Positions 43,043-56,950 of a stretch of 64,000 bases of DNA are shown in pieces. The number at the start of each line of letters is the position of its first letter. Positions within the stretch are counted from its first letter, which is position 1. Below the pieces are notes generated by a model. That model did no database searches and was not told the DNA's origin. It saw nothing but the letters and a program-made list of their open reading frames with translations. The stretch is from Multifurca ochricompacta (Eukaryota > Basidiomycota > Agaricomycetes > Russulales > Russulaceae), in the NCBI GenBank assembly GCA_022496185.1, contig WTXG01000180.1, positions 1-64,000 on the forward strand. Direction: 5' to 3'. The position numbers and the translations under genes are program-made.

Positions 43043-45257
43043 CGCAATTACGATAACTCCCCCCCGGCGTCCACAGAACTGGCGGCCTCGAGGAGGACCA
43101 CGGTAACCAAATGAATACCGGGTGCAAATGCATGAGCAGACCTGTCCCACTCATTTCCGGCTGACAAGTGACAAGTGATACCGTCTACAACATTTCGGGG
43201 AACTCGTGCCAGTGGGGAGATAAAATCACAGTCGTGCGAGTTATGAAATGGGGCTTGCAACCTCCCCCCCATCTCTGCCCTACTTTCGGGATCGTATTGG
43301 ATTCAAAACCCCTGATGGCTGTACAAGCGGAAATACATTACTTGACATGCGATTGAGGGATGGTCTGTTGCCTCCGAGAGGTGGCCCAAAAAAAAAAGAA
43401 ACTTGAATGTTATGACGAGAACCTCGCGTCCATGATCTTTGATCAATCAAATATTTTGAAGAAGGGGTTTGCTTACCATCATCCATTAAAAGTGTCATGG
43501 AATGGGATGATGTGTGTAGTAAGTAGGTCAGGGTTGGAGGGTTCGTCGTTTCCGTTAGGGTGACCGTATTAGTAATTTGACCAATGGTGCGATGTTGAAA
43601 CTTAACCTTCCGGACAGTCGCTCCCAATATCGTGAAATGGAACGGATGACCATACTTGCCACACGCCGTCGATATTGATTGGGGCAAGCTGACAGCTTCC
43701 TCCAACCGCCCACATGCGGCGAACTGCCCACGCACTTCAAGCGTCTTATCATGAACGTCCGCAAGGTTTTATTTCCCGGTCGAGAGGTCATGACATGAAA
43801 AATGCAAATGATTGAAATACGTCTTGACCCATCCCAATAAAAGGTTTGTTCCAGGATCATCCGGAAGACGAATTGACGTAGGATCGTGGACAGGTGATGT
43901 TCACAGGGGCCCAAGGTGTAGTTCCTAAACCGGGAGAATGGAAGGGGGGTAGGGGGGGGAGGGGGGAGATTGTGTTCCCAGAAGAAGGATCTAAGCCCAC
44001 GGCCACTTCTTGATCCCCGGTAGGCACAAGTGAACCATTGGAATGGCCGTTGCCTCATAATGGATAGGGCTCTGATTCGGCGACAATACTCAATATCTTC
44101 CCAATCACACGCTCTCCCTCTTTTGCTTCTATGCTGATCCGGACATGACTTTGACTATCTACTTGGTCCGGATTCTTGCGAAGAAAAGGCAAGCCACGTA
44201 GGGAAGAAAAAAGTTTGCTGCGACAAAGAGTTGATTGATTACCTCTTCAACATGCACGTGAGTATGACATGATACCAGGACTCGATACCCACCCTCCAAA
44301 CCTTGGCGATCTCCGCGATCATAGCAAGTGACGCCCCCCGGCTCACGATTATTTCAACGACGGCGCGAGTGATGGTAATGGCACGCGACAGGTGCCGCGG
44401 GGACACGATACATTCTCTGAGCTGCGAGAACGGCTCGGGATTTCCAACTTGAGGAATCATGACACCCAGGATAAGGTGAATCATCACTACCATCATAATA
44501 GGATCGAGCAAACTTCGTGCGAGAGGGTCCCCCTTCCAGAGAAATATAAAGGAACGGGACAGAAGTCCTGCTCCAACATATTCATGGCCGCCCGCCAGGC
44601 CAAAAAAGAAGAAGAAAAAAGGCGGTACTCTTGCGGTACAGATTTGGGTGAAATATACGCTTTTTAAAAAAAACGCTAATGCTGAAGGCGATGGCAGCGG
44701 CAAGACATGCGAGTCGGGACATCGACAAATTCCAATACATCGTTGTACCGCTCTAGGCAGGATAAATAGGGCGGCGGGGGCAACAATCAATTGTCAGCGC
44801 GTCACGATCGGGGTGGTTTTACTTGTGCGATGCGGGAAATTCGCGTTCGTGACTGACGCCGCACATCATCGTTGGCAGAAGAAGAGTGAGAGCTTCGGTA
44901 GCGAGGTTAGAGCGAGAGGAGTTGATCAAAGGTTAAACAGACAGGATCCCAGAGACTTCTGTCGATACAAGTGAGATCAATGACCTGATAAGAGAACGAG
45001 AAACACAATTCTCTCTCCGCGACGATAATGGTTTATGCGAGGAGAAGGTTCTGATCGACAACAATCCATTGTGTAAGTTGTTGTAGGAGAGCAAAAAAAA
45101 AAAACGGCCAGAGATGAGAGAGAAGGACTAAATTTGGTTCACTTCTTTCGATTCATTTCACCACGCTCGGGCCTGGACGAGGAGAAAGAGGCACTCCACT
45201 GGGTTATCTACTTCATCATCTTCCCACTCACTGTACTACTGTATACAACACAGGAAG
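43043..45257. other. Gene-free interval of about 2.2 kb
   Basis: No recognised gene. Minus-strand open frames at 43555-44058 and 44239-44790 have no family features; the second includes a poly-Phe stretch caused by an A-rich tract. The right end is the leader of the aldo-keto reductase gene. Confidence 0.35.
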
Positions 45258-46823
45258 ATGGGAATGCCACTCGATTCTCCCGAGGAGGTTATCACCTTGC
45301 CTCCAATCGACACGATACCTGATGATTCAGTAGAAGATCAACCTTCACCAGGTCCGACACTCCTGGTAAGCTATACATCTTTTTTCTTTCTCATTAAAAA
45401 AAAAAAAAAAAAGGAAAAGGCCTTCGCGTGAAAGATGTAAATGCTTAATGCTTTGTGCGTGTGATGGTCAGGGAAACAAGATCGGTTCGCTCAACTTACC
45501 CGAGCTGATATCGGGAGGTGGTGCTTGGTCACATTTTTACAACAACGAAGACAAGCTCTCGACAGATATCCCACTGCGTACCATCCGGTTAGCTCTACGG
45601 TACATCTCCCCCCTAAAATTCATAACCATGCATGCATGAACTATATCATTCCTCACGCTCGCTCACGTAAACCCCCCTCCCACACATGCATAGATACGGC
45701 ATCCGCGCCTTCGACACCGCGCCCTATTACGACAACTCCGAAATCATCCTCGGCACGGTTCTTAAAGCTCTCGAACCTGAATTCCCTCGCGATTCCTACC
45801 AACTGATCACCAAAGTGGGGAGATATGGCCCTACCAAATCCGATTTCGATTATTCTCCTGAAGTGATCCGTCGTAGCGTCCGTCGATCCTTGATCCGTCT
45901 GAACACCGAATATCTCGACATCGTGTACTTGCATGATGTCGAGTTCGTCGCTCCTTGTGTTTCCCCCCGCGTGGAAGGTAATCATGAGAGTGCGTTGGGA
46001 GAAGAGGCAGCTGCATATGGCGTCGCGCCAGAGCAGTATTATAGTGATTCTGGTTCCAGTCTCAGTGAAGGCGACGAACGTGTACTCGCAGCCATCGAAT
46101 CCTTACGCGCTCTCCAAGCAGAAGGTCTCATCCGATACGTCGGCATAAGCGGTTCGTTTCTCTCTTTTTCCTTCTCTCTCTCTCACCCTTGGAAACCAAC
46201 GCGGGGGGGGTGGGGGGGGGACAATCACAGGTCTACCTCTCCCAGCGCTTCTCCGAACTTCCCTTCTCGTCCTTCAACACACAGGACGTCCCTTAGACGC
46301 AGTCCAATCTTACGCTCATCTCACCCTCCAAAACACAACCACATCAAAATTCGCTCAAGCTCTTCGCTCTCGCGCACAAGTCCGTCAAGTTCTCGCAGCC
46401 TCTCCACTCGGAATGGGTCTTCTCTCTCCTTCATCACCAGCTCATTCTTCTCCACCTGTTTGGCATCCAGCTTCTGAAAAGGTTCGTGAAGCCGCTCGTG
46501 AAGCCGTTCGAGCGATCGGTGAGAATGAGTCTGCTTTGGTCGCCGTGGCTTGGTCGGTCCTTGAGGCTACGACGACAACAATGACGACGCGGGAGGGTGG
46601 TGGTAAAGGTGGTAAAGGTGGTGAGGTTGATGATGGGGATAAGATACCCGTCGTGATTGGGATGAGTAATACCCACGAAGTGCATGCCGCCGTCGCCGCA
46701 TGGCGTTGGGCGAAGGACGAGACGAGGCGAGAGGAGTTGGAGCGCAAGGCTGCGCTCGCCCGGGGTGTGTTCGAGCGTACAGGCACGGCCGGATGGACGT
46801 GGCCTTCAGGAAATTGGGCGTGA
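45258..46823 (+). CDS. Aldo-keto reductase, D-arabinose 1-dehydrogenase (ARA2) type
   Basis: This is an NAD(P)-dependent oxidoreductase with a TIM barrel; the closest functional type is D-arabinose dehydrogenase of the erythroascorbate pathway. Exons 45258-45365, 45472-45599, 45694-46151, 46231-46823 give 1287 nt, 428 aa, with GT-AG introns. The catalytic tetrad is visible: Asp and Tyr in FDTAPYYDNSE, Lys in LITKVGRYG, His in IVYLHDVEF. Further barrel blocks are LQAEGLIRYVGISG, PLDAVQSYAHLTLQ, ASPLGMGLLS and PVVIGMSNTHEV. The chain is longer than simple AKRs (about 320) because of inserts after the His strand (an acidic/Tyr-rich segment) and a Gly/Thr-rich stretch (about 46570-46640). The start is the first ATG of the frame, followed by another at codon 3. 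It is convergent with STI1. Substrate assignment is by family resemblance. Confidence 0.87.
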
Positions 46824-47234
46824 ACGGGAACGTATGCGGTCCCCCGTCTAACATTTTATTTCTCTTCTGTATATTTACGACCAACCCAACCAAACCAAGA
46901 AGGAAATCTGGAGTAGAACTATATATATTGGTGTGCCCCCCCGAAAAAGATAATGGAAATGGTTCGTTGTGATGATAATGGAACAACTACATAACACAAA
47001 AAATGATCACTCCTACAAAAAAGAAACAACAACAGAGATACAACCCACCCACTCCACCATTGTTTTTCTTTCTTTCTTTCTTTCTTCTTTGTTGATTTCC
47101 CTTCTTCTGGCCCTTTTTTTTTTTCTTTCTCCGCTTTCACTTTCAATTTTATCTTAACAAAAAAAAAAAAAACGAAATAACCCGAGAGGCCCAAACCGAG
47201 CCGAAACAAACCAAGCCAAGCCAATTTGCGTGGC
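46824..47234. other. Convergent intergenic region (AKR / STI1)
   Basis: 411 bp holding the two 3' untranslated regions. A (CTTT)n-like run (47066-47090) and a poly-A/T tract occur; no gene is seen. Confidence 0.4.
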
Positions 47235-49619
47235 TCATCTCGTCTTGATGATACCAGCATTGATGAGCTTCACAATTTTGTTTCGCACCGTCGGGTTTTT
47301 CATATGATCCTGCAGCGCTTGCGGGTTCGTCTGCGCCTGCTGCAAAATGCTCTGCATCACTGGATCGGTCATAATACCCTGTTTTTTTTTTTTTTTAAAA
47401 AATTGGTTTTAAGAACGAACCTCTCATCATCAGGGGGAGGAGAGGGGGGGGGGGGGGAATGATTAAAAAAAAAAAGAACGCACCGCAACTTCAGGATCGC
47501 GCATCGCTCGTTCCATCGTTTCCTGCTCCGTCTCATTAGCGCGCTGAGAGCTGATCGCGCTTTGGACCTTAAACGCAAGATCCTGAATCTCGCGCGTGCT
47601 TTTCGATCCCGCCGTTTCATCCTGCTCCCGCGCAACCTCCAGCGCTTCAAGCGCCTTGGTATACTCCCGCAGAGCGAACAGCACACTAGCCTTTCGAATA
47701 TGCGCCTTGACTTTTGTTGTCGATCACATATCAACATTCAACATCAGAGAGAGAGAAAGAGAGAGGAGGGGGGGGAGGAATAAAGGATTTTTTAAAACTT
47801 TGCTCACTTACCGAATGTGGGATCTACGCGAATCGCCTCCTCAACGTCCTTGAGAGCCTCAGGTAGCGCAACGAGCTTGGTGTACGCGAGCGCGCGATTA
47901 TTATACCCACGTGCGTCACTTGGATCACGATTGATGCTCTCCGTATAACTCTTCACCGCACCGGCAAAGTCTCCCTCCTTGAACAATCGGTTACCCTCCT
48001 CGCGAGCAGCGGCCGACAGCGCTGGATTGACGTACGCCGCGCGGTCCGCGGCAGCCTTGGTGCGCTCAACGTCCTTGAGCTTGTTGAGAACGTCGGGCGT
48101 GCGATGTTCCGTGAGCGACTTTTCGAAAAAGCGGATTGCGTTGGCCAGATCGTCTTTTTTGGCGTAGGCCGACCCGATACGACCGTACGCCTTTGCGATG
48201 AGCTTATAGTCCGTGCGAAGCTGATGGGGGGGGGATAACATGGTGAGTGATCGAGTGCTTAACATTGACAGGAAATCAAGGAAGGAAGGTAGGAAAGACT
48301 CACGTCGCGACCTTCATCAACGGCCTTCTGGCACGCCTCAATCGACTTATCGTATTCTCCTTTCTCAAAGTATGCCGCTATGATGCGACGCATGTCAGTC
48401 AGCAATGGACACGTCGTATGTACGAACAAGAGAACCACCCACCGCCCAAATTCGTCAGATATGTAACATCCTTGGGCCACCTCTCCCAAGCCTTGCTAAA
48501 GTGCGTGATAGCCGCCTCAAGATCGCGCTTTTTATATGCCCCTGTGCCGAGCACCTTTTCTGCCTCGGCGGCCGCCTTCGCAACTGCATCCTCATCCTCA
48601 CCCTCATCCTCCTCATCGTCCGTTTCCACCTTTTCTGGACCAGCCATCTCCACGTCCACCGACTCTGGTGCCTTATATGAGGAAGAGGCGGATGGTGTTG
48701 ATGTCGGTTTCGCATATGGTGGGGGAGAAGAGGATGGGAAGGAAGTGGAAGCGGCTGACTTGGGTACACCAGGCGGGAGATCATCCGAACCTTCAGGCCG
48801 ACTGAAGCCCTGCATATCGAACCCCATGAGAGCACCGAGGACGTCGATCATGCGCGGATCGCTGTTGAGCAAGCTCTGCGCGATCTGCGGATTCTTCTGT
48901 ATGAGCTGAAGCTGTACGTTGAAAGAAAGGTTATAAGCAGAAGCAAGATTGCGGAAGGGAGAGAAGAGAGTGCGCCATACTTTTTGCATGAAACTGGCAT
49001 CGGCAAGGTGTTTCGCAGTACGTGGGTTGGCGGCGAGCTTTGCGAGCATGCCAGGATCGCTGAACATCTTGCCTATTCCCAATGCCTCTGTGCCGTCATC
49101 GCGCTCATCCGCCGCTATTTATCATAAGAAGGTTAGCATTTTAAAGGGGGGGGGGGGTTGGGTTGTTCCCACATAAGACACACACACATACATACCCTTG
49201 GCAGCCTTGACTTCTTCGTAACCCTTGCGTATCGCAGGGCTATCCTCAATTTTAAGACCGAGTTCATAAGCCTCGATAGCTTCATCATATCGACGTTGAC
49301 CGTGTAGTGCGGCACCCTTACGCGCGTATCCCTTGGGCCATGTCGGATTTGCCTTGATACACTGCACGGGGTATCCAAATTTCAGTCGTGTAGGCGGTTG
49401 TTGTTGTTAGGAGGGGGAGAATAGCGGATACTGCACCTGATCTGCATCTTCGAGTGCGCCATCCCAGTCGCGCTTTCCAGCCTTTGCGGCGCTGCGATTC
49501 GACCAGAGAACGAAATTGGATTGATCCAAGTCAAGTGCCTTTGAGAAAAGGTTGATGGCACGATCATAATCTTTTGCGGCGAAAGCCTTATTCCCTTCTG
49601 CTTTGAGGGCTTCTGCCAT
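47235..49619 (-). CDS. STI1: Hsp70-Hsp90 organising co-chaperone STI1/HOP
   Basis: This cytosolic adaptor transfers clients from Hsp70 to Hsp90. Exons (minus): 49619-49437, 49361-49196, 49114-48981, 48911-48443, 48377-48304, 48220-47812, 47710-47484, 47378-47235, giving 1806 nt, 601 aa, in frame with GT-AG borders. TPR1 (about 1-115) has GNKAFAAKDYDRAINLFSKAL. A first DP/STI1 region follows (FSDPGMLAKLAANPRT, LIQKNPQIAQSLL), then a Ser/Pro linker and an acidic DDEEDEGEDED segment. Then come TPR2A (GTGAYKKRDLEAAITHFSKA), TPR2B (EEGNRLFKEGDFAGAVKSYTESI) and the final DP2 (DPVMQSILQQAQTNPQALQDHMKNP). Order and length are those of yeast STI1 (589 aa). The start MAEALKAEGN is typical. No heat-shock element was searched rigorously. 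Confidence 0.95.
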
Positions 49620-50356
49620 GATGATTTAACAATGAAAAAGTGGATGAAGGAGTGTGTTGGATGGGCGAACAACGACGAGGGAGAGTCAATGTCGATTTCA
49701 CGAATATTCGAGAACATTCTTGAACTACCCTAACCTAACTTAATCTAACCTACCTTCTTTCTTCTTCCTTCCTCCTTCTCTCTCTCTCTCTCTAAACAAA
49801 CAACCCTCCAACTGGGTGCAACATGCAGACGGAGTATTTTTTTTTTTTAAGGCTCTGAATGGGGCCAACCATGACCGACCATTATTTCGATGATGGTGAT
49901 GATGATGATGACGATACGAATGCGGAGAACACGGGAAATGTAAAACCAAAACACACGAAGCAGAAAACCCGAACCCTCAGCATCGGCATCAACGCCAGCG
50001 TACTACGTACGGGCCGAGGAATTTAAAACAAAATGGAGAAGGCGAAACGCAAGTTGCGAGTCCCTGCAAAGTGTTAGTAAACTTTGTAACTATGGACGTC
50101 CATACAAGCGCGATCTCCACTTGGCTAACTAGCTAAATTAAATAAATAAAAATAAAAAATAATCGGGAGCCAGTCGGAATTAAGCTAACTAAGACCCTAC
50201 TTGCAACCATACCGACACCCCTCAAAGCATATACATGTGCATGTAGCATGCATTCATGAAACGTCGGTCGGAGAGGAGGGGGGGAGGGGGCGTGGCGTAG
50301 AATGAATGAATGAATTATGGTTGTTACGCACGCGGAGATAGATCTTAGACAACTTT

Positions 50357-50392
50357 CCACCACCACTACCACCACCACCACCACCACTAATG

Positions 50393-50432
<40 letters not shown>
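50357..50432. repeat. (ACC)n and (ACT)n trinucleotide arrays
   Basis: About ten ACC units (50357-50388), a short break, then about thirteen ACT units (50393-50432). Confidence 0.9.
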
Positions 50433-50798
50433 ACTAACTTTGTACTTTTGCTTGAACTTTTGCTTGGCCCATTGGAAAATTTTTCGTTCTAAAAATTAAG
50501 AAAATAGTTGGAGGCTGAGTTGACGTGACGTATGACGACATGTGTGATTATGAACACGTGTGACCGTGCTTTGTGATCCGCCGCTGTCGGAAAGAAAAGG
50601 GGGGAAAGAGAAATATAACGATGGGTGGAAATGTGGATATGCTACATGTACACGAGGTGATGCGTCAGAGGGCGCAAAAAATTGGAGGGCGGCGGATCTC
50701 AAAGTGGTCTTGGCTTTTTTTCATGGTATTATCATTTAGTTAGCGTAGCCGTGGCTACTCCTTAAGTATCCGTTTCACCCCGAAGCGAGAGAGAGAAT

Positions 50799-50832
50799 GT
50801 GTGTGTGTGTGTGTCTCTCTCTCTCTCTCTCC
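50799..50832. repeat. (GT)n(CT)n dinucleotide array
   Basis: A GT array of eight units runs directly into a CT array of nine units. Confidence 0.9.
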
Positions 50833-51126
50833 TCAAATTTCAAATCTCTGGGCTTCAAGGTGAAACGCGACACGGTTTAACTATCAGCCTTCTCAATCTC
50901 TCCTCTTTTCTTTTCTCTCCTTTCCTCATTCTCTCTCTTCTTCTTCTCGATCAACTCAACTCGGCTTGGTTCGTTCGTTTTCGACCCTGCCTACCCAACT
51001 CCAACCCCCCCCCTCCCCCCAATCCTAATTAGTCCCATGCGCGGTCAGTCGCGATCAGTGCCACGAGCCTTGGCATTTGGGTCTTGAGATCCGCCGGCCC
51101 GGAATGGCCCTCTTTACTTTAACAAG

Positions 51127-51152
51127 CTCTCTCTCTCTCTCGCGCGCGCGCG
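51127..51152. repeat. (CT)n(CG)n dinucleotide array
   Basis: CT units followed by an alternating CG run of six units, a sequence class that can adopt Z-DNA. Confidence 0.85.
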
Positions 51153-51889
51153 TTGTCAACTTGCCTTCATGCTTCATGTCATGTGTGAAAGAAAGAGGGA
51201 GAGAAACATAAACATATGATCTTTCCCTTCCCCCCTTGCGGGATCAATAAACAATACACGCCACGATTTTTTTTTTTGGGGGGGAGGGATAGATAGATAG
51301 AATACAATTAACCAAAAATCAAGCCAACTTACTACTACTCGTAGCGCGCATGGGTGCCATGCCAGCCAACCCCGCCCCGCAATGGATCCACTCGAACCCG
51401 TGTGCGGCCGTGCCAAAAAAAAAAAAACTAAAATATACGCCACGCCACGCCACGCCACACACATAAATCCTATCCTGCCAAGCCCAAACTACATAAAAAT
51501 CAAAATCGTACCTGTTTTCTTTTTTTGTTGTTACCCGAACGCATTCGCAACCGCAGAGAAGGGTGGGTGGCAAACAACCTTGCTATCCCCATACAGGGTA
51601 TAATTGATTCTTTTTTTGGCTTGTTTGATCATGGGGCCTAAAATCGTCAGTAGGCGGACGTGCCAATCATCAGATCAGAACGCGGCGTGCGACTTATGTG
51701 CATCTTTGATCCTAACAGCGCAATACATAGCAATATTATTAGTATGTGCGAGATGTGGGTTTTTCCTTTTTCTTTATCTCTGTCGATCTGCTCAGGTTGT
51801 TTCCCATCCACACACATAACACACTCACCACACTCAACTCCCGTTATCGCCGCGGTTTAATATGCAATGCAAAATTCGATTAGCCGTTT

Positions 51890-51950
51890 ATCTCTCTATC
51901 TCTATCTCTATCTCTATCTCTATCTCTATCTCTATCTCTCTATAACAGTT
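51890..51950. repeat. (TCTCTA)n hexanucleotide array
   Basis: About nine hexamer units (TATCTC phase), nearly perfect. Confidence 0.88.
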
Positions 51951-54900
51951 TGTTTCGTGCGTGCGCGTTTGAGGTATGGTTGTGTCCGTCCGCCCTGGGA
52001 ACATTCTTTAGTTGGCCGCCACAGGGGGAAAGGTGGCGCGTGAAGTGGGCCATCTTTCTCTTTCTCTCTCTCTGTCTCCCCCTCTCATCCTACGCCCATC
52101 AAAAAAAATTTAAATTCTTCACTGTTCGCGGTTCCCGAACTCGGAGTGAGGTGGGATAAGAGTGCTTATGTTCCTTTCCCTTTTTAACTTTTTTTTTTTT
52201 TTTTGTTGGCACCTTTGTTTTTCCCCTTTTAAAAAAATAAAAATAAATAAAAAGTCAAAAACCCCCGCGCGCAGTTGGTGTTTTTTTATTTTATTTTATT
52301 TTATTTAGAGTGGCGGATCAGGATCAAACGAATGAACCGATCGCGCGAGTGGATCTATCCCGTTCCTCACAAATACCCCTTCCTAAACACTCTTCAATCT
52401 ATTCTCCGTATCCGTACTTTTCCGGACCCTTCCACCTCTGTCGTTGTACTCCCGCCCCCTTCCCGGTTTCACTCCCTTCCGCCGGATTTCCTCTTTTGTA
52501 TAGTCTAAGAGTCATAGGGGAGGAAGGGGGAAGGGGGAGGGGGCAACGGATGGGGCTGTGTGTCGTTGCCTCTCCACACTTTTTTTTTTTTTTTCAACTT
52601 AACTTCTTAGAGTTTCCCCCTCCCCCCCCCGTTCCTCCTCTCTTTAGCTGGCGCCAAGGACGAATAGTAGCAAAAACTAAACCATTTAAAGAAATTGATA
52701 AAAATTACATTAGAGTAACTTTTTTTTTTTTTTTTGAAACCAATGTCAACAGGCAGTAAACGACAGCTTTGCCTTTTGGGGGTGGGTAGTGGTGGTGGTA
52801 GTAGTAGTAGTGGTGTTGGGTTGCCACCTATCAGCGTCAATCGTCATGTGTCATTTGTCCTGTCAGTCACATTATCATACATACCATACCTGTCTGTCGG
52901 CCGGCCGGCCATCAATAGGAGAGAAGGGGGGGGGGAGGAATCTAGTCCTGCCACAGCCCCCCCCCCCTCCCTCCCCCCGTGCGTGCCAGAAACGTTCAAA
53001 AATAATGGATCAAGGTCCAAGATCGAATTTCAAAAGCAAGGGGATCGTTGAAAAACGAAAACACGCCCACAAAAGAAAGATTTGGGAGGACCCAGATATA
53101 TATATATATAAAAAAAGAAAAAAAGTCATCAGGTCCGTGATGAAGATGAAGAGATGGAGATGGAAATGATCCGCCATACGACAGGGCGCACGGCGCACGG
53201 CAGGTCCACTCCGAAGAAGAAATGTGTGGAACCAACCAAGTCCAAACTAACTCCACCTGACCCACACCTTCATCCACATAAAGAGACACACAGATAGGCC
53301 CTTATTCATTCAATAAGGCGAAGAGAGAGAGAGAGAGGGGGGTCACCGGTCACATTTCAGCACTCACTCACTTTTTGGAAAACAAAAAAAAAAAAAAAGA
53401 GGAAGAAGCAACATTATTTTTAAACATCGCGAATACCATAAAAGGAAATTTCTGTTAAAAGTTGGGGCAGATGCAACCAACACACGAAGAGGAATTAATT
53501 CCACTTTTTTTTTTTTTTCCTTTTTTTTTCTTTCTTTCTTTCTTTCTTTTCGCGCCGACGGCTTAAAAAAGAGGAAGGGGGAGGCTCTTAACCCAAACCA
53601 CCACTCTTATCAAAAAGAGGGGAAAAATTTAAATTTAAATTTAAAAAAAAAAACTCAGCCAGGTTTCTCTCTCTCTCTTCTGGGCTTTGGTAAACAAACA
53701 AACTAAGAGAAGAAACGAAGTACATATAATGTATGTGTGGGAGGGGGGGCGAGAGCTCGATGCCCCGCCAAGAACGGGAGTGATTTGCCGCTCCGCTTTG
53801 AAAGAGAGAATGAAGAAGAGTGGAAATCCGAGAGTTCCGAGGGTTCCGAGAGGGTCAAAAATAAAATAAAATAAGAAATAAAGGTCGGTAGAAGGTCCGA
53901 ATTGCCCGAGTTATCCGAATCGAGTCATTCGTCGAATTTGGGAGGAGTAGGACAGAGTTTTTAAAAATAAAATTAAAAAAAGAGGGATCATGATGGTTTT
54001 TATTTTTGGGTATATGTATCATACTTCTTTATATATTCCCTATTGGTAAAGGGAGTGGAGGAGGTTTGTTCACCGCGTTTGTGTGTGAAAAAAAAATAGA
54101 GTAGGAAAATACATAAAATTAAAATTTGTTTTCGGATGGCGTTGTAGCGCGCAGAGTAATATAAAAAAGAAACTAGAAAAAAAAAAACAGAACAACATCC
54201 AAACCCAAACTCGTTTATACCCACCTCTTTCTTCTTGGTCATCATACCGGATAACGAAAACAAAAAGGAAAAGAAGAAAAACATAAAAGGGGGAGTGGGG
54301 GGGGGGGGGGGCGGGCTTCGCTACCCCCCTTTCCTTATTTATTTTATTTTGTCTTCGTGGTCGTCGTGATGGAAACAAACAAGGGGGGGGAGCCCTTGTG
54401 CTGAGTAAGTAGGTAGGCTCCTCCTTATATAAATAAATATATATGATGTAATGTCGATCTCTTTTTTTTTTTTTTTCCTTTTCTTTTCCTTTTGGGCAGT
54501 GCATGCACCGTCCGAAAAAAGAAAAAAAGAAAAGAAAAGAAAAATAAAAAGGGAAGGAAATGGAAACATGTACCAAACATTTGATGTGCTGTTAGCTGCA
54601 AACCCCCCTGCCAGACCACTCCCCCCCCCCTCCCCTTCCCCTTTATTTTTATCTTTTATCTCCGCCTGTAATGAGGAACAAACTAATATAAAAGCCCCAT
54701 ATGCCACGCCAGTCCGGGGTGGGGGGGGGGAAGGGGGGCGCGAGCCTTTCGCTTGGCATTTTTACTTTTAGTATCACAAGAGCAGGAGAGTGGTTAAGTT
54801 TAGTTTAGTTTAATTATTTTTTTTTTTTATAATATAGGCGGCTGGTCGTGTCCAAACCAAAAGAGAAAAAAATATAAAAATAACCACCAACCAAAATGGG

Positions 54901-55573
54901 ACTTTCCTCTCCTTTTTTTTTTTTTTTCTCTCAGGGAGCTTGGTAAAGACAAATCACCCGAAATCTTTTTTTTTGTGCAACTGATGATGATTGCTGGCCC
55001 TGACCCGAAAGGAGATGTATTTGTGCACACACATATTGGCACGGTCGGTGAGAGACCATGACCACCAAGGAACGGACGGACTTCCGGACGCCGGGGGTAA
55101 TTGTAAGGAACCGATATGATATGTATAAGTTAGGTAACAATGTTGGTTATACTATATTTTATATATATATATATATATACAATTCATCTTTCTCACACAC
55201 ACATTATATACACCCCTTCCTCCTCTTTCCTCTGTACTCCTACTCCTACTCCTACTCCTTTTTCTTCCTTTACCGGAGCCCGGTATTATAGGCGAGAGAA
55301 ATGTCAAATACCGATTATCCGATGTAAGGAGTGTGTTTAGTTGGGGTAAAAGACTCGCTTTGAAAGGGGAAAAGGTTAAGTGGAAGAAGAAGGGAGGAAA
55401 TTTTTAAGAAAAAAAAAAGAAAAAAAAAAAGAAAGGTGGTGGTAATTAAAAATTCCGGCGAGGAAGGAGAAGAGAGGGTTTTTTACTACACGACTAAATG
55501 CAGGCAAGGGCATACCATATGCGGATTTATTCTTGCGCCTCCACCGCCGAATAAATGATGATGATGACGACCG

Positions 55574-55575
<2 letters not shown>

Positions 55576-55608
<33 letters not shown>
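55576..55608. repeat. (GA)n array
   Basis: About sixteen uninterrupted GA units. Confidence 0.9.
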
Positions 55609-55611
<3 letters not shown>

Positions 55612-56910
55612 TGGGGTGCAAGTGTAAATAAACCAAGTAGGCGCTATCACTACTATCTCACCATCACATACAACACACTACAAGTGGGATGGGGGGAGGG
55701 GAAAATAACCTGCAACGGTGCTCATTTAGCCGGTGCCGGTACCGATGTACTCTCGGCGCGAGTTAGTAGTAGTAGTAGTAGGAGGGGGTCCGTTTATCCT
55801 TACCATCAAAATTTTTTTTTTTTCAAGACCAAGAGACAGATAGAAGAAAGATAGACAAGGCCCCTCCTCCCCCCCTCTCTCGAGGCACGCACGTCGCGTG
55901 TCATCATTTTTTTATTCATATATCAGTGACATTTGCGCAGCAGCACCACAGAAAATAAATTCAAATTCAAATGAATGATCAAGTAATCAAATTACATATT
56001 TTTGACGTTGTTGACGGTTTGGAAACAAAACAACCACCGAACTCTTCCTAAGTGGAGGGGGAGTAGCGGTACCTGCCTCACGGCCGGCCGGTTTTGTGTT
56101 TAAGAGAAAGAAAAAAAAAAAAGAAAGGAAAGGAATAAGGACATGTGCTTTGTTTTTCTTAATTTTTACTAGTAGTACGTTGTAAAATGAATTAAAAGGT
56201 AAATGAATGAAAAAAAGAACCGAGACCGAGAGAGAAAGACATAGAGAGAGAGAGAGAGAGAGGCAGAAACAGGTAAAAAAACTGACCGCACGAAAGAAAC
56301 GAAACGAAATGAGCGTTTATCATCGCGCGGCAGACACAGACCAGACAGGCAGGGGTGGGGGTTGAGTCAGAATTACTCATTATGGCCCCTTTCCCTCCTG
56401 TGCCGCGCTGTCCCGAATAAACGAAAAACGAAAACCGAAACACGTTCCTGTCTCTCTCTGTCTCCTCTTGCCACATGCAACTGCGTCGTCAAACAACATC
56501 GAAAAATGCCTTCTTTTTTTTTTTTTTATTTTTTTTTTTAGAGAAAAAAAAAAAAAGAAACATCCTCTGGCTAGGTCTTTCTTCTTGGTTTTTTTAATTT
56601 TAATTTTTGCAATCAGATGAGGAGGAGGAGGAGGAGGGGGGAGGGGGGGAGAACGTCACGCTAAATGTGGATGATGAACAAGCGAGATTTGCATGGATGA
56701 AGGAAAAGAGATTAATTAAACATGAGGCGGCAACGGGGGTTGTGTAGTAAACTTCTTTACTTGAAGACGCCCGCCTTTGTCGGTTGTGTACATACATGTT
56801 ATGTTGATGTGCGTCGTGTGTCGTGCGTCTTTTTTTTCATGCATGCATGTTATGCGGGTGCCATCATTTACAAGAGGAGGTTACCATGCACGGCAAATTG
56901 ACGTCTTTGT

Positions 56911-56950
56911 TTTTATTTATTTATTTATTTATTTATTCATTCATTCATTC
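56911..56950. repeat. (TTTA)n(TTCA)n tetranucleotide array
   Basis: About seven TTTA units running into about three TTCA units. Confidence 0.88.

Noticed and set aside
43555..44058. Minus-strand open frame of 167 codons
   Set aside because: Composition is random-like (Arg, Ser, Pro) and no recognisable domain; a chance frame.
44239..44790. Minus-strand open frame of 183 codons with hydrophobic stretches, possible membrane protein
   Set aside because: No family motif, the middle is poly-Phe from an A-rich tract, and no splice structure improves it.
53990..54780. Several overlapping Phe- and Lys-rich open frames
   Set aside because: They arise from long A/T and G/A tracts and have no start, intron or domain logic.
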